DNA of 23,043 bases from Conidiobolus incongruus B7586 (Eukaryota; Entomophthoromycota; Entomophthoromycetes; Entomophthorales; Conidiobolaceae), in the NCBI GenBank assembly GCA_000697335.1, contig JNEM01016159.1:1-23043 (forward strand), read 5' to 3'. Position 1 is the stretch's first letter. Each line of letters starts with the position of its first letter. Shown one piece after another: positions 8,883 through 20,711 of the stretch. Under the pieces are notes generated by a model that saw nothing but the letters and a program-made list of their open reading frames with translations, was not told the origin of the DNA and did no database searches. A program made the translations under genes and the position numbers.

Positions 8883-10284
8883 TATATTCAATAATGTCAA
8901 TATTATTAATCAATAGTTGTAATAAATTGTAAATGAATTCATTAATATGAGACAGATGGGTACATTTAATTTTATCATTAACCTTATTTCAAATATCGGA
9001 CCTTTATTTTTCATATTTTTTATTTTCAGATATAATTCAATAAAACTTAAATATTATTATTATTATTATATAATCATAATATTTAATGAATTGTCACAGT
9101 TCACTTAATTTTTAATACAACTTCAATACTTTCATTTGTTATATATATTGAATAAAGATAACCAAAAATATATTTAAGAATATATTTTTAAATATTGATA
9201 TTCAACTATAAATATATTAGCATAACTTTAAACCAATTCACGTATTGACTAATTAGAATCGAATAGTGATTGGTTAGATGAATTTCATTTTGTTATAAAT
9301 ATTTTCAATTTGAATTCATTTTAACAAATATTAATTTAACTCTATATCAGTGAAAAATATAATTTTAATTTAATTCCTTAAGTTCTTTTAAAGTATATAT
9401 AGAATAGGAACTATCAATCTGCGGTATATAAATGAAATTAAAAGGAGTGAATAAATGACATTTTAATTATTTAAAAATGTGAAATATTATAATTTTAACA
9501 TTTAACTTTAACATTGATTATGGGTTAAAATAATATAAAAATCATCAACTTGTGATTTATAATAATTTGAATCTTTCACCCTTCCAAAAGATTCTTTAAT
9601 TCACATTATCCAATTAGCTATTTTAATATAATGGAGATTAATGATTGAATGATTTCATTTCTTTGTAATTAATTGAATTTTGATTATATTGAATCAATGC
9701 TTACTGATATCCTTTATTAATTAGACATTTGCCAATATGAATTTATAGCTAAAAAATTATACTTCATTTTTCCCATTACTACCACAGATTTTTGAGTCTA
9801 AAAAAAGAAATGAAAAAGTACTAGCCAATAGGAAATGCTAAATTTCAATAGAAAATACCAGTATGGATATAATTTCAAAGTATGCCCAAGAGTCATTTTC
9901 CTAATATAGTGTATATCTACTATAAAAGTATTTTTTTTAATTATTTTATTTTTCTCAATATAGTAAACCAATTGCACTCAAAATTATAACATGTGACAGA
10001 AATAATTTTTGGTGGTGATATAATCAAATGGAATAATTATCATCACCTTCTTATTACCATAGTTGATTAAATTTCTTGAATCAAATTTGGCAAATCCATT
10101 CATTCTTTGTTACAAATTATTGTGACTTTAAAATTAAAATTGGATAATTTCAAAAGTAAATAATTCTTTTCAAAATGAACAAAATTATTATTTATTTTTA
10201 TATTATTGGATTTTTATTAATTTATTTATTAGTAATGTTATGAATACTGTTTATTAATAAAAGTAACTTTGTGGTTTTATAAAC

Positions 10285-10310
10285 ATATATATATATATAT
10301 ATATATATAT
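10285..10310. repeat. (AT)n microsatellite
   Basis: Thirteen AT units in an AT-rich spacer, directly followed by CAAAATCCGATCAGT, whose last 14 bases recur upstream of the Asp-rich gene. Confidence 0.9.
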
Positions 10311-10392
10311 CAAAATCCGATCAGTAAATTCAACGTTTGATGTTTCCGTTATATTTTACATTGATTTTTGAATTAAGATATTTAGCTTTTCA

Positions 10393-10416
10393 GCTTATTA
10401 GCTTATTTGCTTATAT
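10393..10416. repeat. Three imperfect 8-bp tandem repeats
   Basis: Consecutive GCTTATTA, GCTTATTT and GCTTATAT units. No function is apparent. Confidence 0.7.
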
Positions 10417-13400
10417 TCTGTAAATCAAATAATTGTGTTTTTTAAAAATAAACAATATGCCATAGTTTAATATAAGTAATATCATACTATTGAATGAATA
10501 ATTGTTACAATTATTGAAAACTATCCATTACAATTTAATATTATTTCAATATATATATAAATTGATTTTTTAATACCACGATTTTTGAATTCATTCAAAA
10601 ATTACTGATATAAATATTCTATACTGACAGAAAACTAATAACCGGTAAAATAATAAAATAAAATTTTGCGTCTTTCAATACAATAACGTTCTTTAAGTAT
10701 TATTTCAAGTACAACTTATAATTCCCAATTCATACTTATATTTTCAGTTTGTTAATAATTTCTAGAAGTTTCTTAAATTTAACTTTATTGAATATTTAGT
10801 GTGAAAGTTTCAAAAAATTTACTGTTATCAAAAATTGAGTGACCTAAATATATCTCAAATTAGATAAATTGCTAATTCCAAAAAAAAATTTTATACTATA
10901 AATATTATAGATTTTCAGAATTCATAATAGTTCAATCATCGCGTAAATATCAATGATTTTAGTTTGTTCAGGAAGTAATTGGTACATTTATTTTAATTAT
11001 ACTATATAAATTTATATTATACACTCTATATTAGAATTTTTTTAAAATTGTTTACTTTTTACCTGATATTATTTTTTTAATGTTCCGATTTCTTTCAGTT
11101 AATCTAAATTTCTTAATGATATAATTATAATAAACGGTATTCTATAAGCTTTTACACATGTGAAAATTTTATTTGGGATAATAAAATGATGGATCCTATT
11201 TTGATTAAATCCTTCCCGAAAATTGGTTTTCATTACTAATAATATAATAAATAATTATTAAAACACCTGTTATCTCAGAAAATGCACACACTTGAAGACT
11301 TCTATTTGCTTAATGGATACAATTCGAGACTTATTTTTTTTAATTTTTGTATCATATTTTACAAGGTCTTGAGTGATGACAGATCAAATATTAGATATTT
11401 AAACTATATCAAATTGTTTTCTATTATAATACAGCTTAGGTATGCTTTATAATAATTTTAATTTATTTGAAGAACATTTATTATTGAAATCATATTAAAA
11501 TCTAATTTCTCTTTTTTCCAAAACATTTTAATTATTATGATAACGAGATTCTATCAAAATGAATCATGTCACAGTGCTCAGTATAAATTGCAATAATTAA
11601 AGTATCATGGTCCTAAAGTTGATATTTTCAATTCCTACTAAATCTAATAACCAATGAGGATATGTTTCTCATTATGAATATCATTACTAAATTTATATAA
11701 ACTCCAATTAATACAATATTATTTTATCATCTAATATAATTAATCATTATCTTATATAAATATTTGTTATCAAATCATATAAAATAATTATCTTTGATAA
11801 TTTATGAGATAATTGAAAAATGAACTAGAGAGGTATATATTTTAATAAAGGGATGATGTATATAATTCAACAAATTTGCTAATCTATTATAGTTTTATGA
11901 TTTTAATTTCATTTTTATAATATATATTAAATAATAAATATATAATAAAAGAAGAAATAAAATCTAAAGCCATAAATTGAAAAATAGTTTAAAAGGTCAA
12001 TATCTTTCATTAAATATATTTCATATAATCAACAAACTTAATTTTAGAATTATTTAGGTTATAAAGAACTTCAATTAAAAACATAAGAAAATATATTTAA
12101 TATTTTGATTATTTAAAAGTTCAAATTAAAATTAAAGACCTCAGTTGATTTTATCATATTTCTATGTTTATTTCTTAATAATTTATTAAAAATAAATATT
12201 CAAATATTATTACTTTATTGTTAAACTAAAACTATAAAAGTTGAAATTGATAGTTATATATAAATTTTTATTATTATATTTAACTTAATTATTATAGTAA
12301 TTATATATATCTTCCAAGTATATAGCTTATATTTTATTGATTGATTTATTTGAAAATATTATAGATATTACTTAAATTGAAATTAATATATGGAATTAAA
12401 CTTTGTTTCATTAAATTTTAATTCTCAATATTTATAAATATGGATAATAGGTTCAGTTATAAATAGAATAAAATAATTTTTAAATATATTATAATTTAAA
12501 TATTTATAATTACATTGGTATAGAAATTATATATATATCATTATATATAAATATATAATTTTTATAAATTATTCAAGTTTAATTTGGTTATAGCTTGATA
12601 AAGATTATAAACAATATTAAAAATATTCTGAGCAAATAATATAATAAGTAATTAAGTAATTTTTTGATAAAAAATTGAAAAAAATATAAAACTAGGTCAA
12701 TATTAACTTTATTGATAGAAATATGCAATTAATAATAATTCATTTTCACAACTAATAATATAATTGAAAATATTATATATAGATATATCGAATAATAAAT
12801 TTCATAATATTAATTGAATTATATTTGTAAAATTTGGCTATATCAATTAAGGCCATAATTAAAGACAAAAAAATATATGATTATATTAACCATACCAAAG
12901 ATTCTATTAGATCTAATAATATAAAATATCAGTCATTAAGTGACTAATTAAATGCTGATAATAAAACTATAAATTTGAAATACAACTATTGCCTTCAATC
13001 AATTAATTCTTATCTTTAAATAAAATATTGAGATATATTGAAATATTTTTTAATATTTATCACTTTAGGTGAATCTATATAATTAACCAAAATTTTGAAT
13101 TTTTAATCTTAGATGTTTGTTTGAATTTAATTAAAATTTATAAAAAAATAATTTTATTTCAATATAGATAATATTTATATAAAATTTAATATGAATGATA
13201 TATATATATAATTATCTCTAATTAAAATTTTTTAAAATTCATTTTAATAAATAATTAAATCTACTTTTGTAGCAATATAGTTAAAAAAATATAAAATATT
13301 ATTATAAATGTTTTTTATAAAATTAAAGGTATAAGAAATTACTATATTATTAAGCCATTATATATGATATTCTTCTAATAAGGAGCAAATTATATATTGT

Positions 13401-13699
13401 ATATCAAATCAGATAATTTTAATAAATTAAAATTAAATTCAAAATTATTAGATTGAAAATAAGCAAATTTGTATCAATCAATGGATAATATAAAAAATTG
13501 AAAAAATAAATAAAATACTAATATAAAATCTATCTTAAGCTAAATCAATGGTAATAGAATGGATAATATAATATTTAGTTTTTGAATATTATCTAATTTC
13601 ATCATATAATATATTCAAAAAATAATTTGATAATTAAATTATTGATTCAGAAGAAATCTAATTAATTTTATCAATAATTAGCTATTTCATTTATTCAAT

Positions 13700-13702
<3 letters not shown>

Positions 13703-13742
<40 letters not shown>
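13703..13742. repeat. (AT)n microsatellite
   Basis: About 20 AT units, the longest such run in the window. Confidence 0.9.
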
Positions 13743-13748
<6 letters not shown>

Positions 13749-14393
13749 ATTTCAAAAAAAAATTCTATTCAGATATCTAGTATGTTGAAATCATAAAACT
13801 ATTAAATTTGCATAGATCAAAAATTTATATTTCATAATAAAGTTGAATAATATTCAAACTTGACCTTTTAATAATCCACTAGTATAAAAACTTCTGATAT
13901 AATTATAAAATGAAAATTGAAAATTGTTTAGAATTATATGTTTAATAATCAATATACTTTTTAAATTCATTTTATTAAAATATTAATAATATTAAATAAA
14001 TAATGACTCTTGAATTACCAAATTTTACAAAGTTTAATTTTCCTTCTGTTTTGTTTTAAATTTCATATATCATATATATTAAAAATCAGATATTGGAAAA
14101 CTATTTTATTGATTTAATACAAAATTGTGGTTTCCTTCAAATATTCGTGATGAAAATTAAGTATTGGGAAATTTTGTTTAATTACTGAAATGTAATTAAA
14201 TACATAAAATCCAACTATTTGAAACAGATAATTGTTTCAAATTCTCATTGGATAATAAATATAAATATAGTGGTAGTTTATTTCAATATAGCAAATAATG
14301 TAGAATTGATGATTATAATAAATAATAAATTAAGAGGTATAGAGGGTATGATGTTTAAGAATTGGCAATATCGGTTTTGCTAGGATCTAGATA

Positions 14394-15056
14394 TTAATGA
14401 TATCTGTGGCCATGACCTTTGTATGGACCATGTTTACCATATTTACCATGTTTTCCTTTCTTTCCATAATGACGATGTGGCTTGGGGTATTTTTTTTCGT
14501 CGCCACCATCACCACCATCATCACCACCGTCATCACCGCCATCATCGCCACCATCATCACCACCATCATCACCACCATCGTCACCACCATCACTTTCTTC
14601 GCCATCATCACCAAGTTCAACTTCAATTTCTGCAATTTCCTCACCATTGCTATCAACTTCAACATCAGCCACATCATTACCATCCAAGAGGTCAGCATCT
14701 ACATCTAAAGTAGCATCATCTTCTTTTTGAGAGTGGTGATCATCTTTGTGATGCTTGGAGTCATCACCGCCAAGAAGACCGCCAAGAAGACCGTCAAGAT
14801 CTAAGACGTCTTCCAAGAGTCCATCACTATCGTCCGAATGATCCAAATCAAGAACACTATCAAGAAGTTCTCCAACTTCTCCTAAGAGTCCATCACCTTT
14901 CTTATCGTCTCCATGATCTTCGCTCAGTACATCAACATCAGCATCGACTAACTCATTCTTCTGGTTAGTTGCACGACGCATCAAACCATTTTGGTGGGTA
15001 ACAGGTTTTGCAACCAAAGAAGCGACTAATAAGGATAAAATAGTAGCAGTGCGCAT
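14394..15056 (-). CDS. Secreted Asp-rich protein with basic His/Gly/Lys/Tyr tail
   Basis: A single-exon frame of 220 residues. Residues 1-16 (MRTATILSLLVASLVA) form a clear signal peptide, and RR at 27-28 is a possible Kex2-type processing site. The middle is strongly acidic, with quasi-repeats such as LLDSVLDLD, LLEDVLDLD and LLGGLLGGDD (about 60-100). A tandem GGDD repeat follows (about 156-186). The last 34 residues reverse in character: basic and rich in His, Gly, Lys and Tyr, ending GHGHRYH. I recognise no family. The pattern suggests an extracellular or wall protein that could bind metal ions or self-associate by charge, but that is inference. ATG 15054-15056 has A at -3. A TATA-like TATATATTTAATTT lies within the conserved 55-base upstream segment. 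A frameshifted near-identical copy lies 6.1 kb to the right. Plus-strand frames here coding poly-His or Ser-Pro are mirror images of the repeat. Confidence 0.85.
   Translation of the reverse strand: MRTATILSLLVASLVAKPVTHQNGLMRRATNQKNELVDADVDVLSEDHGDDKKGDGLLGEVGELLDSVLDLDHSDDSDGLLEDVLDLDGLLGGLLGGDDSKHHKDDHHSQKEDDATLDVDADLLDGNDVADVEVDSNGEEIAEIEVELGDDGEESDGGDDGGDDGGDDGGDDGGDDGGDDGGDGGDEKKYPKPHRHYGKKGKHGKYGKHGPYKGHGHRYH
14500..14590 (-). repeat. GGDD-coding triplet/hexamer repeat
   Basis: Tandem degenerate GGT-GAT-type units on the coding strand encode alternating Gly-Gly and Asp-Asp. The equivalent stretch of copy 2 has different unit numbers and a pure GAT run, so the region is changing by slippage. 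Confidence 0.85.
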
Positions 15057-15111
15057 GATAAATAATTAGTTAATAAATAAATAAATTAAATAAATTAAAT
15101 ATATATTAGAT
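15057..15111 (-). promoter_or_regulatory. Conserved 55-base upstream segment of the Asp-rich gene
   Basis: Identical to 21158-21212 in front of copy 2. It contains repeated AAATT/TAAAT stretches and a TATA-like TATATATTTAA about 40-50 bases before the start codon. It probably holds the 5' UTR and core promoter. Distal sequence differs between the copies. Confidence 0.5.
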
Positions 15112-16093
15112 AATAATTAATAGTAATATAAAATCAGTCTCTTATATATCAATTTTGTTTATACTCTACAAAATTCATTTATCATCAATTTGCATATCTC
15201 TCGAAAAATATTTTATTTGATATACATCATTTTTTCAATGATCTACTAACAGATTATTCATCCCCTTTTTACCGTTTTATTTTAAAATTAAAATCCGATC
15301 AGTTAAAATTATCGGTTCAGTTGATCATCCTTTAATTTTTTAATATTAATAAATATTTCCTAAATAATTTTATTACTTATGTACTTTAATCAATAACAGA
15401 CAAGTAAAAAAATTCTATTATTAATTTCATAGTTGAATGCTTATTCAAACTTGATATAGTTTCAAGATATATTTCTATTTAATTATATTCTGGTTACATA
15501 AAGATAATAAATAATAATAATCACATTTAAAATATTACAATATCAATTTCAATATTTTTTCATAGTAATTTCAATTTTATCAAATTAAATTTTAATTAAT
15601 TTCTCAAATCAGTAATTAAAACTTGATTTTATTTACGAAAGTAAAATAAAATTTTAAAATCTGTAAAAATGAAGAAATAATAGAGATCAACAAATTACAA
15701 CCTCTGGAATATTATATTCAATATAATATTTAGCATAGGGGTTAAAGTCAATTATATATCAACTGTAAAAATTAATTAATAATTGGTTTTTGATTTAATT
15801 ATATATTTAATATTACTGAGGCTAGAATATTTACTATAATGAATATTAACTTTAATATAATTCATATACAGGGTTTTTCCAGATATATTCTCTACTCAAA
15901 TTCAGTTCAATATAGGACAGTATTTTTAATTTGAAACTATAATTAATTTTATATTAGTTTAACATTATGTTGTGTTTTATAATAAGTTTTGTAAATAAAG
16001 ATCATTGTTAGAAAAATACTGGAAGTACAATTTAGTAAATTGCTTATTAATCTTGCTCTTTAACATATTGGGACTGTATATCTTAAAACTTAC
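15112..16093. other. Spacer upstream of the Asp-rich gene, no gene recognised
   Basis: Presumably contains the distal promoter of copy 1. AAAATCCGATCAGT near 15291-15304 is shared with 10312-10325. Otherwise AT-rich with no coding signal. Confidence 0.5.
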
Positions 16094-16317
16094 TGTTGAG
16101 ACATCATAATAGAATATCCAGAAAAACTTCTCTCTCTATCCTTGTTACTTCTGGGTTTAAATAATTCATTCAATGAGTGACATAGAATTTGGTTTAATTC
16201 TAATAAAAGGATCAACACAAGAGCATTTGGTTATAAACTAGCATAACCATTAAGATTGAGGTGTAATATATACATAATTATCGAATCGAGACCGACAGGT
16301 ATTTTTGAAATACAACA
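16094..16317. mobile_element. Probable solo LTR
   Basis: A 224-base segment begins TGTTGAGACATC and ends GAAATACAACA, giving TGTTG/CAACA terminal inverted repeats typical of Ty3-type LTRs. It is flanked by CTTAC and ATTAC, a 4-of-5 match to a five-base target duplication. GC content is above the surroundings. No internal region or partner LTR is seen, so it looks like an old solo LTR. Family assignment is from end structure only. Confidence 0.5.
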
Positions 16318-16510
16318 ATTACAAATAATAGTTTAAAAGGTTTCAAATTTGTATCCTATAAGTAAAATTTTCAAACTTTTCTATTTTTAGTTATTTCAAC
16401 TACCTACATAATTTAAGGATTTTGATATACCTATATATAATAAGTGCATCTAATAATTCTATTATTAGTAAAATATAACAAAATTTTTAATATAATATAT
16501 TATAATTATA

Positions 16511-17450
16511 ATGAATATTTCAACCATTGACCAATTTACCTGTGAATCATCTAGTCATTCTCAATTGATACCAGGAATCCAATTATTGCTCCTCATTCAA
16601 ATGGTCAAGATTCATCAATAATTGCAAAACCCTATTCATGACATTGAGTAACAGTCAAAGGTCTAATTAAAACTTACCTTACAAAAGGTAAATTTGAACC
16701 AAAGAAGCGTGAAAAAGTAACTAAAAGAATTTTGAAAGAAGTATATATTAACTCTATTAAGTCATATATTGAAAACAATATTTCAATCACCTTGAATAAA
16801 ATGCATCAAAGGTTAGAAGTAGAATATGTGATATCACCTGAAATTAGCACAATTAAAAATGCAATTGGTGAATTAAATTACTCAACCAAAAAGGTTACTT
16901 GTGAACCAATAAATAAGAATTCACCTGAGGTAATCCAAGGACGAATTGACTACACCCACCGTTTACTTAAATATACCACTGAAGGAAACCCAGTTAATAT
17001 AATTTTTGTTTATGAAGCTGGATTCCAGGTTATTATGCGAGCTAAAACAGGAAGGGCACCTAAAGGACAAAAGGATATCGAGATTGTAGATCGAATTAAG
17101 CATAATAACACCTCTTCAGTAGTAGCTATTATGAGGTCAGGACCAATATAATTCAAGCATCAGGACTTTTCATTTGAAAAGAATATCATTTCTTTTATTC
17201 TTTTATGACCTTTGTCAATATCTCAAAAGTCAAAATATTGCTGAAACAATTATAATAATATATAATATATAATATAGGTTTTCATAAATATTAAGACATA
17301 AAATATCTAATTAAGAGTTATAATTATATATTAGATTTTATTTCAAGTTATTCACCTTTTTTGAGTCCTATTCCAAATGTATTTCCTCAAAGGAAGAATA
17401 ATGTAAGAACTTTAAAGTGAAATAATAGAGTTGAATGAGGTTATTGATAT
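16511..17450 (+). mobile_element. Tc1/IS630-like transposase fossil
   Basis: A decayed DDE transposase on the plus strand. ATG 16511 opens a short N-terminal frame. A frame change near 16560 leads to an HTH-like stretch (TRNPIIAPHSNGQDSSIIAK) broken by two TGA codons near 16639 and 16645. The frame is then open from 16648 to 17151. It includes KTYLTKGKFEPKKR (the linker after the HTH) and YEAGFQVIMRAKTGRAPKG, the first-catalytic-residue block (family IDEAGFNL..R..GRAPKG). Later blocks appear in other frames: QYLKSQNIAETIIIIYNI near 17216-17269 (family IIMDN) and YSPFLSPIPNVF near 17349-17384 (family YSPFLNPIEN.F). The three catalytic acidic positions read Tyr (17011), Tyr (17261) and Pro (17373). 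It is therefore inactive, with about three frame changes and several stops. No secure terminal repeats were found. Confidence 0.85.
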
Positions 17451-20030
17451 TTCATGTATACAAATTTCCAATCAACATTATCAAAATTATTATATCTATA
17501 TTATGAAATATATTCCAGATTGCTTAAATGAAAATGTTATACATGAATGAAATTTTAATAAATAAATCCATTAAAATAATATATATTAAATATTATTAAA
17601 TTATTTTCAATAATATATATACTAAAAATATGAATATTAATTTCGAATTAGGAAATAATGTGCAAAAATAATTTAAATTGTAACAAGTAAATTTGTACTT
17701 TGAAACTATTGATGAAAGAGAATACAAATTGATATGAAATATTAAACAAACTTAATATTAATCCAATAAAGATAAAAAGTATGATCATTCCAATTGAACT
17801 AATTATTCGTATTTCAAAACTAAAAGAGGAAAAAACTGTGCAGAATATTTATTGTTGAATGAAATAATCTGGTGGTTGGATGAATTAGTTGATATTGTTT
17901 ATTATTCGATAAAAATTGAAATCAACTTGGAAAGACTTTTATCAATAAATAAATTTTTAACTATTTTAAATTAAAAATGACCTTTATTGTTGATATAAAT
18001 TTAATATCAAAGAATTAAGTAATTATTTCCAACTAAAAATTCTATTAATTATTTAAAATATTCAATAAATTTAGATTGCTAATTTTCAATGTATATATTT
18101 TATATTTTCTAAGTATAATTTTTAATTTGATTGGAAATTATAGTTACTTGGATATATAGTAATCACATATCAGCGTACAATTAGCTCGATATTTTTCAAC
18201 TATAATATTTCTTACTTTTCCTTCTTACTTTAAAGTATTTCTATTTGAATATAAATTAATTCCAGAATATATTAGTTTATTTGAATAAGCTCTTATTCAA
18301 TATATATCATTAATTAACTGGTTTTATATTATTTGGCATACTATAAACTTATAATTTTATTATTTATTTAATTCACTATTAAATATTATATCAATAATTA
18401 ATGATATAATATCACAAAATTATAAAATATAGTTCAGTAAGTAATGATTATTTAAAATATAACTATATATACTATAATAATATATTATTTTTTCGGGAAT
18501 CAAATTAACCATCACAATTTGATAATAATTTCAATTTAATTATTTGATTTTTGTCTGTATAAACAATAAATATTTCTTTTGATTAAGAAAATTGAAAATA
18601 AATTATTTTATATTAAAAAACAAACGAATAATTTCAAGCGATATTTCAAAATAATATATGAACCTAGCTATATACTAACCAAGTATTTAAAATATAAACA
18701 ACTCTAAATTATGATATATTAGATGAAATTGTAACTTTTTTATAAAATGTATAAATATTATTTTTCAAATAAAATTTTTTATATGGCATTTGTGAATATT
18801 AATAAATAATATAATTATAGACTATATCGAATTATGATTTAAATACTTTAACTTTCCAAATTCCTTTTATTGATAATTTGAATATATGTGGATAATATCA
18901 TTATTTCTATATTTATTTTAAATAATTTATTTTTTGTTTATATTATTTTTGAAAATCAAATATATTGAATAATTAGTAATAATCAAAAAAAAAATATAAG
19001 AAAATAAATTTTAAACCATATAAAGGGTTTCGCAAGTAGTAAGAATAAGTTATCATAACATTATGTGAAATTAGCAAGTTTCTCAAAATAAGGTAAAAAT
19101 GACTAGACATAAATCAGATATTTCAAATAAATTAATATCTTTTTATTATTAACACTTTATATTTTTATTAGCGAAAGAAACTTAATACAAAAATATTTTT
19201 AAGATCAAAATAAACAAATCTTATTTATCAGTTTACTTATTATAACTTTATATTAAATTTCATTCATTTTTTAATCAAAATAATATATATATATATAATA
19301 AAATTTAATAAGTATTAATATAGTTTTTTGATTAAATAAAAATAATAATAATTTCCTAAGTACTAAATAAAGTTATCTTTTGTTATTTATAATTAATATT
19401 TTAAAAATTTTTTTTTGAATAATATAAATTTTTATTATTTTAAAACCAGCAAAAATATACCTTTATTAAATATAAAAAATGTCACGCTTATATATATGAA
19501 AAACAAAAGTTATACTGTATATAATTTAAAATGAATATAAAATATAATGTTAAAAGCCAATAAATACAGTTTATCAGAAGCTTATCAAATTATTTAAATC
19601 AAATTTACAAAATCTTTAATTAAATTGGATAATATATTGATAGTTATGATTTAATTATAATTTAAAGTGATATTATTGATTGACGATTATATATTTTATA
19701 TATTAATATAGTTAATATAAAATATGTAAATATATTTTAAAAGCTTAGTTATATATCTTATTATTAGGACTAATATTTGAAGAATAAAAGATTATATGAT
19801 ATTATATTGAAGCTAAAAATTATTAAAATATCAAAGAATTATATATAATGTATAAAAGTGTAATCGAATAAATTATTTTATTGGTAATTATTAATTAATC
19901 GATATTTGAAAAAGATTAGATTAGATTTGTTATTTGCGTATTTAAAATAGGGTATCAATTAAAAATATTTATATTAAAATTTAAAAAAAAATCATTATAA
20001 AAATATATAGAAAAAGATTTTGAGTATATA
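17451..20030. other. 2.6-kb AT-rich spacer, no gene recognised
   Basis: I read this on both strands. No tRNA, rRNA or protein family is recognisable. The right end (about 19880-20030) may be an earlier, badly worn part of the adjoining helicase fragment, since a weak Walker B-like VIIN lies near 19885. Confidence 0.5.
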
Positions 20031-20345
20031 CTAATTTTTGGTGATATTTAGAATTAGATTCAATTTGTTAAAAATAAATCATTAGTAAATATACATTGTA
20101 TAATAATATCGAATAAAAATTGATACAAATGAAAATACTTCAGAATAGATTTTAATCCTGAGAACTAAATAGGGTCTTGGGTTAATAGAGAATATATAAT
20201 TCAACTATTGTATAACCTTAACAATTATGATTTTTATGCTGGAATTTATTTACAATATTTGAACGAGTAAAAAATTATAATGTTACAAAACGAAATTGAT
20301 ATTGGTCAAGCTCACGGTATGAGGTTGAATTTCAAAAATAAGAGG
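20031..20345 (+). mobile_element. Pif1/Helitron-type helicase fragment
   Basis: One plus-strand frame of about 105 codons carries two Pif1-helicase landmarks in order. At 20031 is LIFGDI, stop, N, stop, IQFVKNKSLVNIHCIIIS, matching the family block VIFGGDFRQ.LPVV..G.R..IV...I..S. Near 20240-20335 are NNYDFYAGIYLQYLNE, a stop, then KIIMLQNEIDIGQAHGMRL, matching FPPH.L.LK.G..IMLLRN.D...GLCNGTRL. The spacing between the blocks is shorter than usual, so sequence has probably been lost. Six in-frame stops (TAA, TAG, TGA) mark it as dead before its final stop. Pif1 domains of this type are carried by Helitrons and by host genes; no Rep domain or ends were seen. It ends about 150 bases from the downstream end of Asp-rich gene copy 2. 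Confidence 0.5.
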
Positions 20346-20496
20346 TAAATTGCATAATTATTAAATTTAAATAATAGTTTATTAAAAAGAATCAATTAAC
20401 ATTATATAAATGAAATATAATAAATATTAGAAAAAGAGTTAAATTGGTAATAATATGTGAATGTTGGAGATTTTAGGCATGGCATGGTTTCAAATA

Positions 20497-20672
20497 TTAA
20501 TGATATCTGTGGCCATGACCATTGTATGGACCATGTTTACCATATTTACCATGTTTTCCTTTCTTTCCATAATGACGATGTGGCTTGGGATATTTTTCTT
20601 CGTCGCCACCATCACCACCGTCATCACCATCATCACCATCATCACCATCATCACCATCATCACCATCATCAC

Positions 20673-20711
<39 letters not shown>

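Larger units (their letters stand above)
8884..14390. other. 5.5-kb AT-rich spacer, no gene recognised
   Basis: I read this on both strands and recognise no protein family, tRNA or rRNA. Patches of slightly higher GC occur near 9690-10120, with short open frames but no homology I can name. Two (AT)n runs (10285-10310 and 13703-13742) and a short GCTTAT-type tandem repeat (10393-10416) are present. Decayed transposons may be hidden here beyond recognition by eye. Confidence 0.55.
14391..15111 (-). repeat. Direct duplication unit, copy 1 (Asp-rich gene plus core promoter)
   Basis: This block matches 20494-21212 in the same orientation. Homology starts three bases beyond the stop codon and ends 55 bases upstream of the start codon, beyond which the flanks are unrelated. 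Outside the internal repeat I count six base differences, and the 55-base upstream segment is identical. The unit is therefore recent, or kept alike by gene conversion. Confidence 0.9.

Noticed and set aside
9984-10103. 39-residue minus-strand frame starting MNGFAKFDSRNL
   Set aside because: It looks less A/T-biased than its surroundings, but it is short, lacks a recognisable domain and has no splice partner that I could find.
14500-14590. Regular repeat that could be mistaken for a CRISPR array
   Set aside because: The units are 6-12 bases, with no unique spacers, inside a coding frame of a eukaryotic gene.
14397-14730. Three plus-strand frames encoding poly-His, Ser-Pro and hydrophobic repeats
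   Set aside because: They are antisense readings of the Gly/Asp repeat of the Asp-rich gene and lack its signal-peptide and tail logic. The same applies at 20457-20831.
16228-16249. TGGTTAT/ATAACCA hairpin resembling a tRNA arm
   Set aside because: No second or third arm or acceptor stem can be paired around it, and it lies within the LTR candidate.
16327-17710. Possible terminal inverted repeats of the Tc1-like element (AATAGTTT and AAATTTGTAT matches)
   Set aside because: Matches are about ten bases, imperfect and A/T-rich. Several alternative pairings are equally good.
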